Assembly (NCBI GenBank): GCA_033763935.1
Contig: JANRJO010000052.1
Span: 1-64,000, forward strand
Length of the DNA stretch: 64,000 bases
Reading direction: 5' to 3'
Source: DALYJJ01 sp033763935
GTDB lineage: Bacteria > Acidobacteriota > Terriglobia > Bryobacterales > Bryobacteraceae
A model generated the notes under the pieces. That model was not told where the DNA came from, ran no database searches, and saw only the letters and a program-made list of their open reading frames with translations. Both the position numbers and the translations under genes were made by a program. Shown in pieces: positions 1 to 13,371 of the stretch (position 1 is the stretch's first letter; the number at the start of each line of letters is the position of its first letter).

Positions 1-1
1 C

Positions 2-622
2 AAAGGCCCCGTCACCCCTCAAGGCAAGGCCCGCTCCGCCGCCAACGGCGCCAAACGCTCCGCCCCCCGCCGCCAGGCCATCCAGCTCGTCGACTTCCTG
101 CTCGCCACCGAAGACCCCGCCCTCTTCGACGAAGTCCTCGAAGACCACATCGAACTCCTCCGCCCCACCCACGTCATCGAACAGGACATCGTCCGCGACA
201 TCGCCCGCATTCGATGGCTCATCGAACGCGCCCAGCGCGTCCAGACCGCCCTCATCCGCCGCGAGTACGACCGCAACATCCTCCTCGCCACCTACCGCAA
301 CGACCAGGAGAAAATGGACCTCGCCATCGCCCGCGCGATCGACGGCTCCGCCCACCACTACCTCGACACCGTCCTCCGCCGCGAACGCCGCGACTACTTC
401 CGCTGCCTCCGCGAACTCGAACGCCTCCGCAAATCCCCCCTCTTCCCCCCTGAAACGGAACCACTTGCGAATTCTCACGAAGCAAACCCAAGCCCCGAAG
501 ACCCCGCCGGCTCCGTCGCCCCCGCCCTCCCCGCTCCTGCTCCTACCGCCGCTTACCCCGATCCTGCCGGCCCGGAACCCCCGGAAGAGCCCAAGACTTC
601 CGCCTTGCCCGGCGTATCATAG
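2..622 (+). CDS. Conserved hypothetical protein, C-terminal part (cut by window edge)
   Basis: The reading frame is open from base 2 to the TGA ending at 622, so the gene begins before the window. The visible N-terminal part (GPVTPQGKARSAANGAKRSA) resembles the GPxTPEGKARSxxNAxKHG motif of a protein family that is abundant and often multicopy in Acidobacteria and Planctomycetes and has no known function. After it comes a helical, charged region with many Arg and Glu residues (for example VEQ-DIVRDIARIRWLIERA-type helices), and the last 60 or so residues are rich in Pro and Ala and look disordered. Codon use is strongly GC3-biased like the neighbours. The family assignment is from recalled motif similarity only. 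Confidence 0.6.
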   Translation, partial: KGPVTPQGKARSAANGAKRSAPRRQAIQLVDFLLATEDPALFDEVLEDHIELLRPTHVIEQDIVRDIARIRWLIERAQRVQTALIRREYDRNILLATYRNDQEKMDLAIARAIDGSAHHYLDTVLRRERRDYFRCLRELERLRKSPLFPPETEPLANSHEANPSPEDPAGSVAPALPAPAPTAAYPDPAGPEPPEEPKTSALPGVS

Positions 623-632
623 TCCAATCGTC

Positions 633-3541
<2,909 letters not shown>

Positions 3542-3545
<4 letters not shown>

Positions 3546-4702
3546 CCCGCCAGGTGATGCCGCAGATCATCCGGCCGGAAGCAGTGCGCCAGCGCCGAGT
3601 CCCGCGCAATCCGCCCCGCGCGCACCAGCTCCGCCAGCGATTGCTCCATCGTCATCATCCCGTCCGCCCGCCCGATGGTGATCTGCGACCGCAACTGGTG
3701 GTCCTCCCCCCGCCGGATCAGGTTCCGCACCGCATCGTTCGCCACCATGATCTCGCACGCCGGATAACGGGCAGCGCCGTCCACCGCCGGCACCAACTGT
3801 TGCGCCACCACCGCCAGCAGCGCGAGCGACAGCTGCTGCCGGATCTGCGGTTGATTGGCCGCGGGGAACGTATCGAGAATCCGCGATACCGCCTGTGGGC
3901 AGTCGTTGGTGTGCAGCGTCGAAAACACCAGGTGCCCCGTCTCTGCCGCGGAGAGCGCCGTCGCCATCGTCTCTGCGTCGCGCATCTCGCCCACCAGAAT
4001 CACGTCCGGCGACTGCCGCAGGATGCCGCGCAGCGCGCTAGCGAAGTCCGGCGCGTCCGTTCCCACCTCGATCTGCTCCACGATCGAGTTCCGGTTCTGG
4101 TGCTGGTATTCCACCGGGTCCTCAATCGTCACCACGTGATCCCGCCGCTTCGTGTTGATCAGATCGATGAGCGCCGCCAGCGTCGTCGACTTTCCGCTCC
4201 CCGCCGCCCCGGTCACCAGGATCAGCCCCTTGCGCCGCTCCGCCAGTCGCGCCAGCGTCGGCGGCAGGTGCAGCGATTCGAGCGAAGGGATCCGCGCCGG
4301 CAGCAGCCGAATTGCCGCCGCTACCGTCCCCCGCTGCCGGTGCACGTTCGCGCGAAAACGCCCCAGCCCCTCCCGCTCGAAACAGAAGTCCAGGCTGTGC
4401 CGCTTCTCAAACTCCGCCACCTGCGCAACCGTCAGCAGCGGCAACATCAAGCGCCGGATATCCTCGCTGTCGAGCGGCGTGCCCGCGCTCTGCGTCAGCT
4501 CGCCGTTCACCCGGAAGACGAGCCCCGTGCCGGCCACCAGCAGAATGTCGGACGCGTTCTGCCGCAGCGCCTGGTGGAGAACGCGGTCCAGCGACTCAAA
4601 CGAGGGCGGCGACTGCTTCTCGCCGCGGCCAGGACCGCCGCCGGGCGCCGCCCGGTTCAACTCTTCCACAATGCGAGCCAGGTCCCGATCGTACTCCGAC
4701 AC
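3542..4702 (-). CDS. pilT: PilT-like type IV pilus retraction ATPase
   Basis: A 386-residue GspE/PilT-family ATPase. Visible motifs are Walker A GAAGSGKST, the Asp box (VTIEDPVEYQH), Walker B (DVILVGEMRD) and the His box (TGHLVFSTLHTN), in the normal order. The family member PilT powers disassembly of type IV pili for twitching motility. The N-terminal 40 residues are longer than in standard PilT, and the C-terminus is divergent from classical PilT, so it could be a PilU or a second paralogue. Its stop codon overlaps the end of the convergent peptidase gene by four bases. No other pilus gene lies in the window, so it is an orphan here. Confidence 0.85.
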
Positions 4703-4711
4703 GCCTCAAGT

Positions 4712-5485
4712 CTAGCGGAGGAACCCGCTCATCCGCGTCCCCTGCGCGCAGAGCGCGTCGTTGCGCGCATCGTCCAGCGCCAGAATTCGCCGCAGCTCCG
4801 GCGATAAGCGCGCCTGCGTCGCCGGCCGCAGCAATGCCTTCTGGTACTGCTGCTGCGGCTTGTCCCCGCGGGTGTAGAAGGCGTGCAGCGCCCGCCGCGG
4901 CGCGCCCGTGCGGTTCGCCGTCCCTCCATGCCAGGCGTGCGTGTTCATCACCACCACGTCGCCCGCCTTCCCCAGCACCAGCACCTCGTCTGGGTGCGGC
5001 GCCGCCGCATCGGTCAGCACCTCCTGCGGCAGCCTCCCCCATCTGTGCGACCCCGGAACCACCCGCGTAGCGCCATTCTCGGCGGTGAAGTCGTCCAGCA
5101 GCCAGATGCTGTTGCACACCCAGAACCCGCGTTCGTCCGCCACCGCCCCCGCGTCGCAATGCAGTGGCTGTGCATCGGCGGTCATCGGATCCGTCGACCG
5201 CGCATTCAAGCTGCTCAGCTTGAAGTCCGCACCCAACACCGACTCGATCCGTTCCAACACCGCCGGCTCCGCTACCACCTCCTCAAACAACGTGCCCTTG
5301 TCTACAAGGTTCGCCAGCCGTCGCGCCCCGGGCTCCTGCCGGAATTCGGAGCCCGCGTTCTCCCCTTCCGCCTCCCATAACTCCTCGCACCGCGCCCGCA
5401 GCGCCTCCAGGCGCGCGCGGCCCACCAAACCCGGCAACACCACCCACCCCGACTCGCCCAGCCGTCGCCGCTCTTCATCCGTCAT
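4712..5485 (-). CDS. Phytanoyl-CoA dioxygenase (PhyH) family protein
   Basis: A 257-residue protein of the Fe(II)/2-oxoglutarate-dependent PhyH family. The iron-binding facial triad is visible as H-C-D (in PLHCDAG) and the distal His in NTHAWHGG. The Arg of the TGAPRRALHAFY segment is in the place of the 2-oxoglutarate-binding residue. The family hydroxylates small-molecule substrates, and the substrate cannot be told here. It lies nine bases upstream of the pilT-like gene on the same strand and could be cotranscribed with it, but no functional link is evident. Confidence 0.8.
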   Translation of the reverse strand: MTDEERRRLGESGWVVLPGLVGRARLEALRARCEELWEAEGENAGSEFRQEPGARRLANLVDKGTLFEEVVAEPAVLERIESVLGADFKLSSLNARSTDPMTADAQPLHCDAGAVADERGFWVCNSIWLLDDFTAENGATRVVPGSHRWGRLPQEVLTDAAAPHPDEVLVLGKAGDVVVMNTHAWHGGTANRTGAPRRALHAFYTRGDKPQQQYQKALLRPATQARLSPELRRILALDDARNDALCAQGTRMSGFLR

Positions 5486-5553
5486 TATGAGGCCGCTCCG
5501 CCGCTCATGGGGTACAGTTTATATGAGCCGGTGATACCGGGTGTTCGCAGATC

Positions 5554-6858
5554 ATGGTCCGGCGAATCAAAGTCAGTAACTACAAATCGCTTCGATCCCT
5601 GGAGGTCGACCTTCGTCCGCTCTCTGTTCTGTTCGGGCCGAATGCCGCCGGCAAGAGCAACTTTATCGATGCCCTGCAACTGCTGTCGCGAATCGCGTCC
5701 AGCCGTACGCTCAAGGAAGCTTTCGAGCCCCCCTATCGCGGAAAACCGATTGAGTCCTTCTCGTTCGACGAGAGCGGTATCGAAGGACTCATGCGCAGGG
5801 ATTCGGTATCGTTCACGCTTGAAGTCGATATCGAGTTATCCCCGCAGGTCATCGCTGCCGTGAACCGCGACATTCTCGAGACCAAGCGCGGGCAGGCAGC
5901 AGCCGCACCGGTTGACGCGAGCAAGGCATTCATCCACCACAAAGATATTCGCTATCGCCTCGAGATCGAGGTGACGCCGAGGACAGGTGCGCTGCACGTC
6001 TGCGATGAGTACGTCGCGCCGCTCGGTCGCGACGGCAAGCCCAAGAGCCGGCCAACACCCTTCGTCGAGCGGCAGGGCGACCGTATCCATTTACGGATGG
6101 AAGGACAGTCTCATCCCACCTACTTCGAGCGCTACTTGGATCACGCCATCATCTCTCGGCCTCACTACGCTCCTCATTACCCGCACCTGTCCGCGCTGCA
6201 GCGCGAATTCAGGAGCTGGTTCTTCTACTACTTCGAGCCGCGAGAGCGAATGAGAGCGGCCACCGCCGTCAAAGAGGTCCGGCACATCGGCCTGATGGGG
6301 GAAGAACTGGCTTCTTTCCTGAACACGCTTCGAAACCTCGATGCACCGCAGTTTGAGGCCGTTGAGAAGGCTCTTCACAGCCTGATTCCCACCATCAGCG
6401 GCATCAACACGTCCGTCAATAAGCTCGGCGAGGTGGAACTTTGTCTGATGGAAGCCACTACGCCCATGCCAGCTCGCGTCTTGTCGGAAGGAACGCTGCG
6501 CGTTCTTGGGTTACTCGCTCTTGGAGGTGTCAAGGAACCGCCGGCGGTCATCGGGTTTGAAGAGCCCGAAAACGGAGTTCACCCGCGTCGGATCCGGGAT
6601 ATCGCCAAGATCCTCACTGGACGCGCCGCCTCGGGCGCGACCCAGTTGATCGTCACCACGCATTCGCCCATCCTTCCAGATCACATCCCAGACGCCGACC
6701 TGTACGTGTGCCGTAAGGTCAATGGTTCTACCATGATCGAATCATTCAGTTCTTGGGGACCACTGTACCGGGAGGCCGTCATCTCTTCTGGCCTCGACGA
6801 CTCGCAGGAGCGCCTTCCCGTCTCCGAGCGTATGCTTCGAGGCGATTTCGATGCCTGA
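5554..6858 (+). CDS. AAA/OLD-type ATPase, probable defence-system component
   Basis: A 434-residue ABC-like (AAA_15/AAA_21, OLD-type) ATPase. Walker A is GPNAAGKSN (residues 28-36), the ABC signature-like segment is LSEGTLRVL (310-318), Walker B with catalytic Glu is VIGFEEPEN (332-340), and the switch His is in TTHSP (about 370). An inserted region of about 200 residues sits between Walker A and the signature. Such ATPases sense phage components or DNA in OLD, Gabija and PARIS systems and act with a TOPRIM-type nuclease. Here the TOPRIM domain is absent from the ATPase and the next gene, which overlaps by eight bases, supplies a candidate. Local base composition is lower in G+C (32 of 60 bases at 6121) than in flanking genes, which fits horizontal transfer. 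Function inferred. Confidence 0.8.
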   Translation: MVRRIKVSNYKSLRSLEVDLRPLSVLFGPNAAGKSNFIDALQLLSRIASSRTLKEAFEPPYRGKPIESFSFDESGIEGLMRRDSVSFTLEVDIELSPQVIAAVNRDILETKRGQAAAAPVDASKAFIHHKDIRYRLEIEVTPRTGALHVCDEYVAPLGRDGKPKSRPTPFVERQGDRIHLRMEGQSHPTYFERYLDHAIISRPHYAPHYPHLSALQREFRSWFFYYFEPRERMRAATAVKEVRHIGLMGEELASFLNTLRNLDAPQFEAVEKALHSLIPTISGINTSVNKLGEVELCLMEATTPMPARVLSEGTLRVLGLLALGGVKEPPAVIGFEEPENGVHPRRIRDIAKILTGRAASGATQLIVTTHSPILPDHIPDADLYVCRKVNGSTMIESFSSWGPLYREAVISSGLDDSQERLPVSERMLRGDFDA

Positions 6859-7447
6859 CATCCTGATGTTTTGTGAGGACTCGTTTCACGAGCGATTCCT
6901 GACGGCGCTGCTGAAACGCGTTGGGCGGGAATGTGGAGTTCACCCCGATCTAAAGGTCGCAAGTGGCAGGGGTGGACTCCCCAAACTGGCGGGGGAATTC
7001 AAGGACTTCATGCGCGACGCCACACGCCCCGGTCTGACGCCCCTTCTCCAGATCCTGGTCGTCGCCGACGCCAATTGCCTCGGCTACCACGACAGACGGG
7101 CCGCTTTCGCCACGGTTGTCCGCAACTTCTACCCTTCCCTGGAGCAGTATGTTGAATACGCCATACCCGATCCCCACATCGAGCGCTGGATGCTCCTCGA
7201 TCCCGGAGCGTTCAAGACCGTCTTCGGGCGTGGCTGCACACTCCCCAAGCTCAAGTGCGACAAGGACGAGTACAAGCGAATCCTGCGGCACGAGATCCGT
7301 CAGAGTGGCCTGGAACCACTGCTGGGCGGAGAAGAGTTTGCCGGGGACATCGTATCCCGGATGAACCTTTCGAAGGCGGAGATCCACGAACCGAGCTTCG
7401 GCCTTTGCCTCAAGGCCATTCGGAGCCAACTCCGACTCGGGAAGTAG
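6851..7447 (+). CDS. TOPRIM/DUF4276-like partner of the AAA ATPase
   Basis: A 198-residue protein that starts inside the end of the ATPase gene (eight-base overlap), so the two are translationally coupled. The N-terminal strand with acidic residues (MFCEDSFHERFL, E9/D10 and E14), a second hydrophobic strand ending in VVADAN (D73), and a PDPHIERWMLLDPGAF segment match the layout I recall for DUF4276 and related TOPRIM-fold proteins. In that fold the acidic residues bind metal. The canonical D-x-D is D-A-N here, so activity is uncertain. By analogy with PARIS (AriA ATPase plus AriB) it would be the effector or the regulated nuclease. This is inference from gene order and weak motifs; a structure prediction would settle it. 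Confidence 0.6.
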   Translation: MPDILMFCEDSFHERFLTALLKRVGRECGVHPDLKVASGRGGLPKLAGEFKDFMRDATRPGLTPLLQILVVADANCLGYHDRRAAFATVVRNFYPSLEQYVEYAIPDPHIERWMLLDPGAFKTVFGRGCTLPKLKCDKDEYKRILRHEIRQSGLEPLLGGEEFAGDIVSRMNLSKAEIHEPSFGLCLKAIRSQLRLGK

Positions 7448-7547
7448 TGTCTACGCCTCTGTCCCTCATGGACTTTCCGTTACAATCCCTGTGCTATCCT
7501 ATGAGGGTACAAAATCGATTGAGTTCAGACAGAAGAGGTTCGTCTAG

Positions 7548-7817
7548 ATGGCGCTGGCGTTAGAAGCAAAGAAACAGGTGATCTCCACCTACCGGACGCA
7601 TAAGTCCGACACGGGATCGCCCGAAGTGCAAGTGGCTCTGTTGAGCACTCGGATTGAGCAGCTCACCGGGCACATCAAAACCCACCTGAAGGATCACCAC
7701 TCGCGGCGTGGTCTGCTGAGCATGGTTGCTCGGCGCCGCAGGCTTCTCAATTACCTGAAGGCCAACGACGTCGCCAGGTACAAGAAGCTCATCGAAAGCC
7801 TGGGCATCCGCCGGTAG
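7548..7817 (+). CDS. rpsO: 30S ribosomal protein S15
   Basis: An 89-residue protein, the normal S15 length. The S15 signature region is clear (SPEVQVALLSTRIEQLTGHI and the basic LLSMVARRRRLLNYLK helix), and it ends in the typical ESLGIRR. S15 binds 16S rRNA at the three-way junction of helices 20-22 and nucleates assembly of the 30S platform. It is followed by pnp, the standard rpsO-pnp order, so the two are probably cotranscribed and processed. Confidence 0.98.
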   Translation: MALALEAKKQVISTYRTHKSDTGSPEVQVALLSTRIEQLTGHIKTHLKDHHSRRGLLSMVARRRRLLNYLKANDVARYKKLIESLGIRR

Positions 7818-8119
7818 CGAAAGCACCGGAGCGCCAGGCGGCGAACCCCTAGCTTGGCCCGGCCCAGTCGGCCCCCAAAAGGACCCTCTGAACGAGGCAC
7901 AGTCCCGGCTCTCCCGCCCGGCACTCCGCCCCAAGACCATGGGCGCGGACCTTCGCTATCACACTCTGTCATCCCACTCGATCTGTAACGTCGAGGCGCG
8001 GCAACTGTCCGCGTCCGGCACTTCGGGCCCCCGCGTCGTTGCGGACCGGCCCTCACCCGGCCCTGCGGGCTTCGCTCGCCGGCGCCGCGCGCGCCTCTGG
8101 CGCCATGGAGGAAATGAAC
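7818..8119 (+). other. rpsO-pnp intergenic leader, no gene seen
   Basis: About 300 bases between rpsO and pnp with no credible coding region. It is GC-rich and contains self-complementary stretches, for example GGCGCC at 8091-8096 repeated at 8099-8104 around a GC-rich spacer immediately before the pnp ribosome-binding site. In Escherichia coli the corresponding leader is cleaved by RNase III and PNPase to autoregulate pnp; the same could hold here, but no conserved hairpin is recognisable by eye. Confidence 0.4.
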
Positions 8120-10219
<2,100 letters not shown>

Positions 10220-10233
10220 ACCAGCCGGTACAC

Positions 10234-10259
10234 AGGGGCCGTCCGCAAGGGCGGCCCTT
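10234..10259 (+). terminator. Hairpin terminator after pnp, GNRA loop
   Basis: A GGGCCGTCC stem pairs with GGGCGGCCC across a GCAA loop (nine pairs including one G-T wobble, extended by A-T and G-T at the base), followed by TTCGTGTCTC. It sits 14 bases after the pnp stop and eight before the end of the convergent homoserine dehydrogenase gene, so it may work for both strands. Confidence 0.75.
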
Positions 10260-10266
10260 CGTGTCT

Positions 10267-11226
10267 CTACGCGTTCTTCGCGATATCCACCACGTCCTGA
10301 AATACCCCGTACGCCGTCTGCTCCACCCCGGGATCAATCGACACCGTCCCCACCGTGCCCATCAGGTCCGTATGCAACAGTAATAGATTCGACGTTCCCC
10401 GCACCGACGCCAGCACATCCGTCTCCTCCACCACCTCGGCCCGCACTCGCAGCTTCACGCCCTGCGCCGTCTTCTTCCCCCTGCTTACCAGCACCACCGT
10501 CTTGCCCTTGTCGCGCAACTCCGCCATCTTCTCCGGCGTCAGCTTCCCGATGCCGCGGCGGTCCACCTCCAGCGGCGTCACCCTCGCGTCCATCAGCACG
10601 TTCGCCAGCGCCGCCGCCTTTGCCGCCGAGTCCCACCCGTCGATATCGAACGACGCATCCGCCTCCGCCACGCCCAGCCGCTGCGCCTCCCCGATCCCCT
10701 CCTCGAGCGAAGCGCCGCGCCGCAGCGCGTCAATGACGATCTTGCTCGTCGAGTTCAGAGCGCCGGTGAAGCCTAGCACCTCCACTCCGGGTAGATCGTT
10801 CCGGCACAGGTTGAACACCGGCGCGCCGTCCATGCAAGTCGACTCGAAGCGGAAAAGCACGCCCCGCCCGCACGCTTCGTCCCGCAGAGCCGCGTACGCG
10901 TGCGCAATCGGCCCCTTGTTCGCCGTCACCACGTGCATGCCGCGGGCGAACGCCTCACGGATATGCGAAATCGCCGGCTCGCCGCTCGCCGGCGAGAGCG
11001 TCGTCAGCTCCAGTACGATTTCCGGTTGCGTCTCGTCCAGAAAGCGCCCCACGCTCTCGAGCGGCGGCCCTAGCGCGACGTCCGCACGCAGGCCGCGATC
11101 ATCCGCCGCCGTGCCATGGCGCGTGTGAATGCCAACGATGCGAAAAGGGAAGCTGTGCCGCTTTCGCTCCAGGAGCCTCGCCAGAGCCTTCCCGACATTG
11201 CCGTAACCGATCAGTGCCAGACGCAT
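10267..11226 (-). CDS. hom: Homoserine dehydrogenase, short form without ACT domain
   Basis: A 319-residue NAD(P)-dependent enzyme. The Rossmann motif GYGNVG is at residues 7-12, the middle region has the conserved TANKGPIAHAY segment, and the catalytic region includes the DIDGWDSAAKAAALANVLM segment of homoserine dehydrogenases. It reduces aspartate semialdehyde to homoserine on the way to threonine and methionine. It is shorter than the roughly 430-residue enzymes and lacks a C-terminal ACT domain, so feedback inhibition through that domain is not expected. It is downstream of a VWFA gene on the same strand with a 24-base gap. Confidence 0.85.
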   Translation of the reverse strand: MRLALIGYGNVGKALARLLERKRHSFPFRIVGIHTRHGTAADDRGLRADVALGPPLESVGRFLDETQPEIVLELTTLSPASGEPAISHIREAFARGMHVVTANKGPIAHAYAALRDEACGRGVLFRFESTCMDGAPVFNLCRNDLPGVEVLGFTGALNSTSKIVIDALRRGASLEEGIGEAQRLGVAEADASFDIDGWDSAAKAAALANVLMDARVTPLEVDRRGIGKLTPEKMAELRDKGKTVVLVSRGKKTAQGVKLRVRAEVVEETDVLASVRGTSNLLLLHTDLMGTVGTVSIDPGVEQTAYGVFQDVVDIAKNA

Positions 11227-11250
11227 GCGAACCGGAAGAGACTTCCGATT

Positions 11251-12153
11251 CTAACGCTTCACGGCCGCCGTCCGCCGTTTATACCCCGGCCGCGCACGCA
11301 CCGTGAAGTGCGCCTCGTCTCGCCCCACCATCTGGATCTCCAGCCGCCGGAAACCATCGTTGTCTGACGCGCCCGGGTAGTAAGTCACGACATACGAATT
11401 GGCGAATTCCTCGCGAATCAAACGAAACGCCCGCACCTGGTCATCCCACCGCTGCGCGTATTGCAGCCGTCCTCCGGTCTTCGTCGTCAATCGCTCGAAC
11501 ACCGCTCCGGAAACAGCATCGTCCGTCACCGCGGCCACCACGTAAATCGGCACTCCCTCCTCCTCGGCCACCCGCCGGACGTCGTCCGGGCCGACGATGC
11601 TCGCGTTGTCGGCGCCATTAGAGAACACCACAACCACCCGGTCCCCCTTCACCTTCGCCGCGTCCCGCAGCGTCAGCAGCAGCGAATTGTAGAGGCCTGT
11701 CTCCGCTCCCACCACCGCGTTCCGCACCGCCGCCATCGCCCGGCTTCGGTCCGAGGTCAACCGCTGCGCACGGTGCATGTTCTTGCTGAAGGTGTAGAGC
11801 GCAACTCGATCGTTCGGATCCAACTCGCGAAGGAACTGCAATACCGCCTCCTGCGCATGTGCGAACCGGCCATACATCCCGTTGCTGGTATCGAACAGCA
11901 CGAAGACGTTGCGCTCCGTGCCTTCCGCGATGCGCACGCGCCCGGAAGATTCGCTGAAACTCTTCAGACTCTGCGCCACCCCGTCTTCCCGCACCACCAC
12001 ATCTTGCGGCCGCAGGCCTTGTACGTAATGGCCTCGCGAATCGAGCACCGTAAAGTTCAACACCAGCAGATCGACATCTACTTTGTAAGTCTCGGACGTG
12101 TCTTGCGCGCCGAGTGACGCGCCTAACGTAAGAATGGAGAGGGCGAACTTCAT
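11251..12153 (-). CDS. VWFA-related acidobacterial domain protein (secreted)
   Basis: A 300-residue protein of the TIGR03436 VWFA-related family that is expanded in Acidobacteria. The start at 12153 is chosen for the signal peptide MKFALSILTLGASLGAQ; an in-frame GTG lies 33 bases upstream. The strand-rich N-terminal part (VDLLVLNFTVLDSRGHYVQG, RPQDVVVREDG) is family-typical. A von Willebrand A domain follows, with a degenerate MIDAS: VFVLFDTSNGMYG stands in for DxSxS. The C-terminal GYKRR motif is also typical. Function is unknown; the family is thought to act at the cell surface. Confidence 0.85.
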   Translation of the reverse strand: MKFALSILTLGASLGAQDTSETYKVDVDLLVLNFTVLDSRGHYVQGLRPQDVVVREDGVAQSLKSFSESSGRVRIAEGTERNVFVLFDTSNGMYGRFAHAQEAVLQFLRELDPNDRVALYTFSKNMHRAQRLTSDRSRAMAAVRNAVVGAETGLYNSLLLTLRDAAKVKGDRVVVVFSNGADNASIVGPDDVRRVAEEEGVPIYVVAAVTDDAVSGAVFERLTTKTGGRLQYAQRWDDQVRAFRLIREEFANSYVVTYYPGASDNDGFRRLEIQMVGRDEAHFTVRARPGYKRRTAAVKR

Positions 12154-12232
12154 CTCGCCGTGGTCCAGGTGCACGAATCCTGCCACGTGAAGCGCCTCGC
12201 GGTTTAAACGTTCTCGCGGTAATTTGTGCAGG

Positions 12233-13294
12233 TCAAAACTTCGGAGCCAGGGAGATGGTTGCCAGCCCGGCCAGGAACAACACCAGCATCGCTCCGATCA
12301 GCCCTCTTACCTTCCCGTCCGCGCCCGCGAATTCCTTCCACACCAGCAGTCCCCACAAAGCGCTGATCATGGTTGCTCCCTGCCCCAGCGCGTAGCTCAC
12401 CGCCGGCCCTACGTTCACGCTCTCCGGCGCGCTCGACGCCACGAAATTCGAGATCGTCCCCACGCACCAGATGCACCCGCCCACGATCCCGAGCAGATGC
12501 TGCCGCACCGTGCCTTTGAAGTAAGCGGCGAACGGCACCGGATCTCCCTCCACTGGCAGATTCATGAAGAACAGGTTGAACACAAAGGTGGACAGGAAAA
12601 CCGCGATCGCAAACACAAAGCCTACGCTGTACGGCCCGAGCCCCAGCATCTCCGGCTGCTTGCTCATCTCCACCAGCGGATAGAACGAGCCCATCAGCAG
12701 GCCGGCGAAGACGCTCAGCAGAATGCCCTTCAGCCCGCTCGGCTTTGCCGCGCGCTGCTTGCCGCGCTGGTGAATCGATACGCCCGCCGGTGGAGCGGGC
12801 GCCGCCGCCGCCCGGATGCGCGCGTGCGCCTTGTACGCCAGCGCGTCGAGAACGATCGCCGCCAGCACCAGCGTCATTCCGCCGAACAGCATGTACACGT
12901 TGCCCTGCGGATTCAGTGCGTAGTTCCAAACCACCCCGATCACCATCGCCAGCCCGATGCCCACCGGAAACGCGACCGCGAGTCCCGCAACTGCGATCGC
13001 GGCAACCAGCAGCATGTTCGCCAGGTTGAAGATCACGCCCGCCGCGAAGCCGTAGAAGATGTTCCGCTTCCCCGTGATCGACAGGTTGTCCAGCACGCTC
13101 AATCCATCGCCCATCGAACCGAACGTGAACGCCAGGATTGCCGCCATCGCCAGTACGCCGAACGCATAATCGAAGTAGAACAACTCGAAGCGCCACTTCC
13201 CGGCGAGCTTCTGCGTGTTCGCCCACGAGCCCCAGCAGGTCATCGAAAGGATCAGCAGCGCGAGGGCGGCAACGTAGGTCTCCGGGAGAATCAT
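12233..13294 (-). CDS. GRP/DMT-type membrane transporter (RhaT/GlcU-like)
   Basis: A 353-residue integral membrane protein with about ten hydrophobic segments separated by short loops and one longer hydrophilic loop near residue 175 (the RGKQRAAKPSG stretch). The layout and motifs such as MTCWGSWANTQKL and AVSYALGQGATMISALWGLLVW match the GRP sugar-transporter / DMT group. The start is taken at 13294, inside the first hydrophobic run, because the upstream in-frame TTG at 13318 overlaps a hairpin. Substrate unknown. The gene lies 77 bases after the TonB-dependent receptor on the same strand, separated from it by that hairpin. Confidence 0.75.
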   Translation of the reverse strand: MILPETYVAALALLILSMTCWGSWANTQKLAGKWRFELFYFDYAFGVLAMAAILAFTFGSMGDGLSVLDNLSITGKRNIFYGFAAGVIFNLANMLLVAAIAVAGLAVAFPVGIGLAMVIGVVWNYALNPQGNVYMLFGGMTLVLAAIVLDALAYKAHARIRAAAAPAPPAGVSIHQRGKQRAAKPSGLKGILLSVFAGLLMGSFYPLVEMSKQPEMLGLGPYSVGFVFAIAVFLSTFVFNLFFMNLPVEGDPVPFAAYFKGTVRQHLLGIVGGCIWCVGTISNFVASSAPESVNVGPAVSYALGQGATMISALWGLLVWKEFAGADGKVRGLIGAMLVLFLAGLATISLAPKF

Positions 13295-13316
13295 AGGAAT
13301 CGTGAGCGTATAACGC

Positions 13317-13354
13317 AACGGCGGCGGAGGTCAAGAAGACCGCCCGCCGCCGTT
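13317..13354 (-). terminator. Strong hairpin between TonB receptor and transporter genes
   Basis: A perfect 11-base inverted repeat (AACGGCGGCGG, 13317-13327, and CCGCCGCCGTT, 13344-13354) encloses an inner GGTC/GACC pair with an AAGAA loop. It lies just after the receptor stop at 13372 on the minus strand and probably ends or attenuates transcription from that gene. There is no clean T-run. Confidence 0.5.
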
Positions 13355-13371
13355 CGCTCTCCAGCCGTGCG

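Noticed and set aside
4703..4711. Regulatory site between the pilT-like and PhyH genes
   Set aside because: Only nine bases and no recognisable element.
8039..8119. TTG at 8039 as the pnp start
   Set aside because: It would add 27 residues without homology to PNPase, and GGAGGAAA directly precedes the ATG at 8120.
12204..13334. Second minus-strand frame overlapping the permease gene
   Set aside because: Arg/Gly-rich shadow; the permease frame has the hydrophobic pattern expected of a membrane protein.
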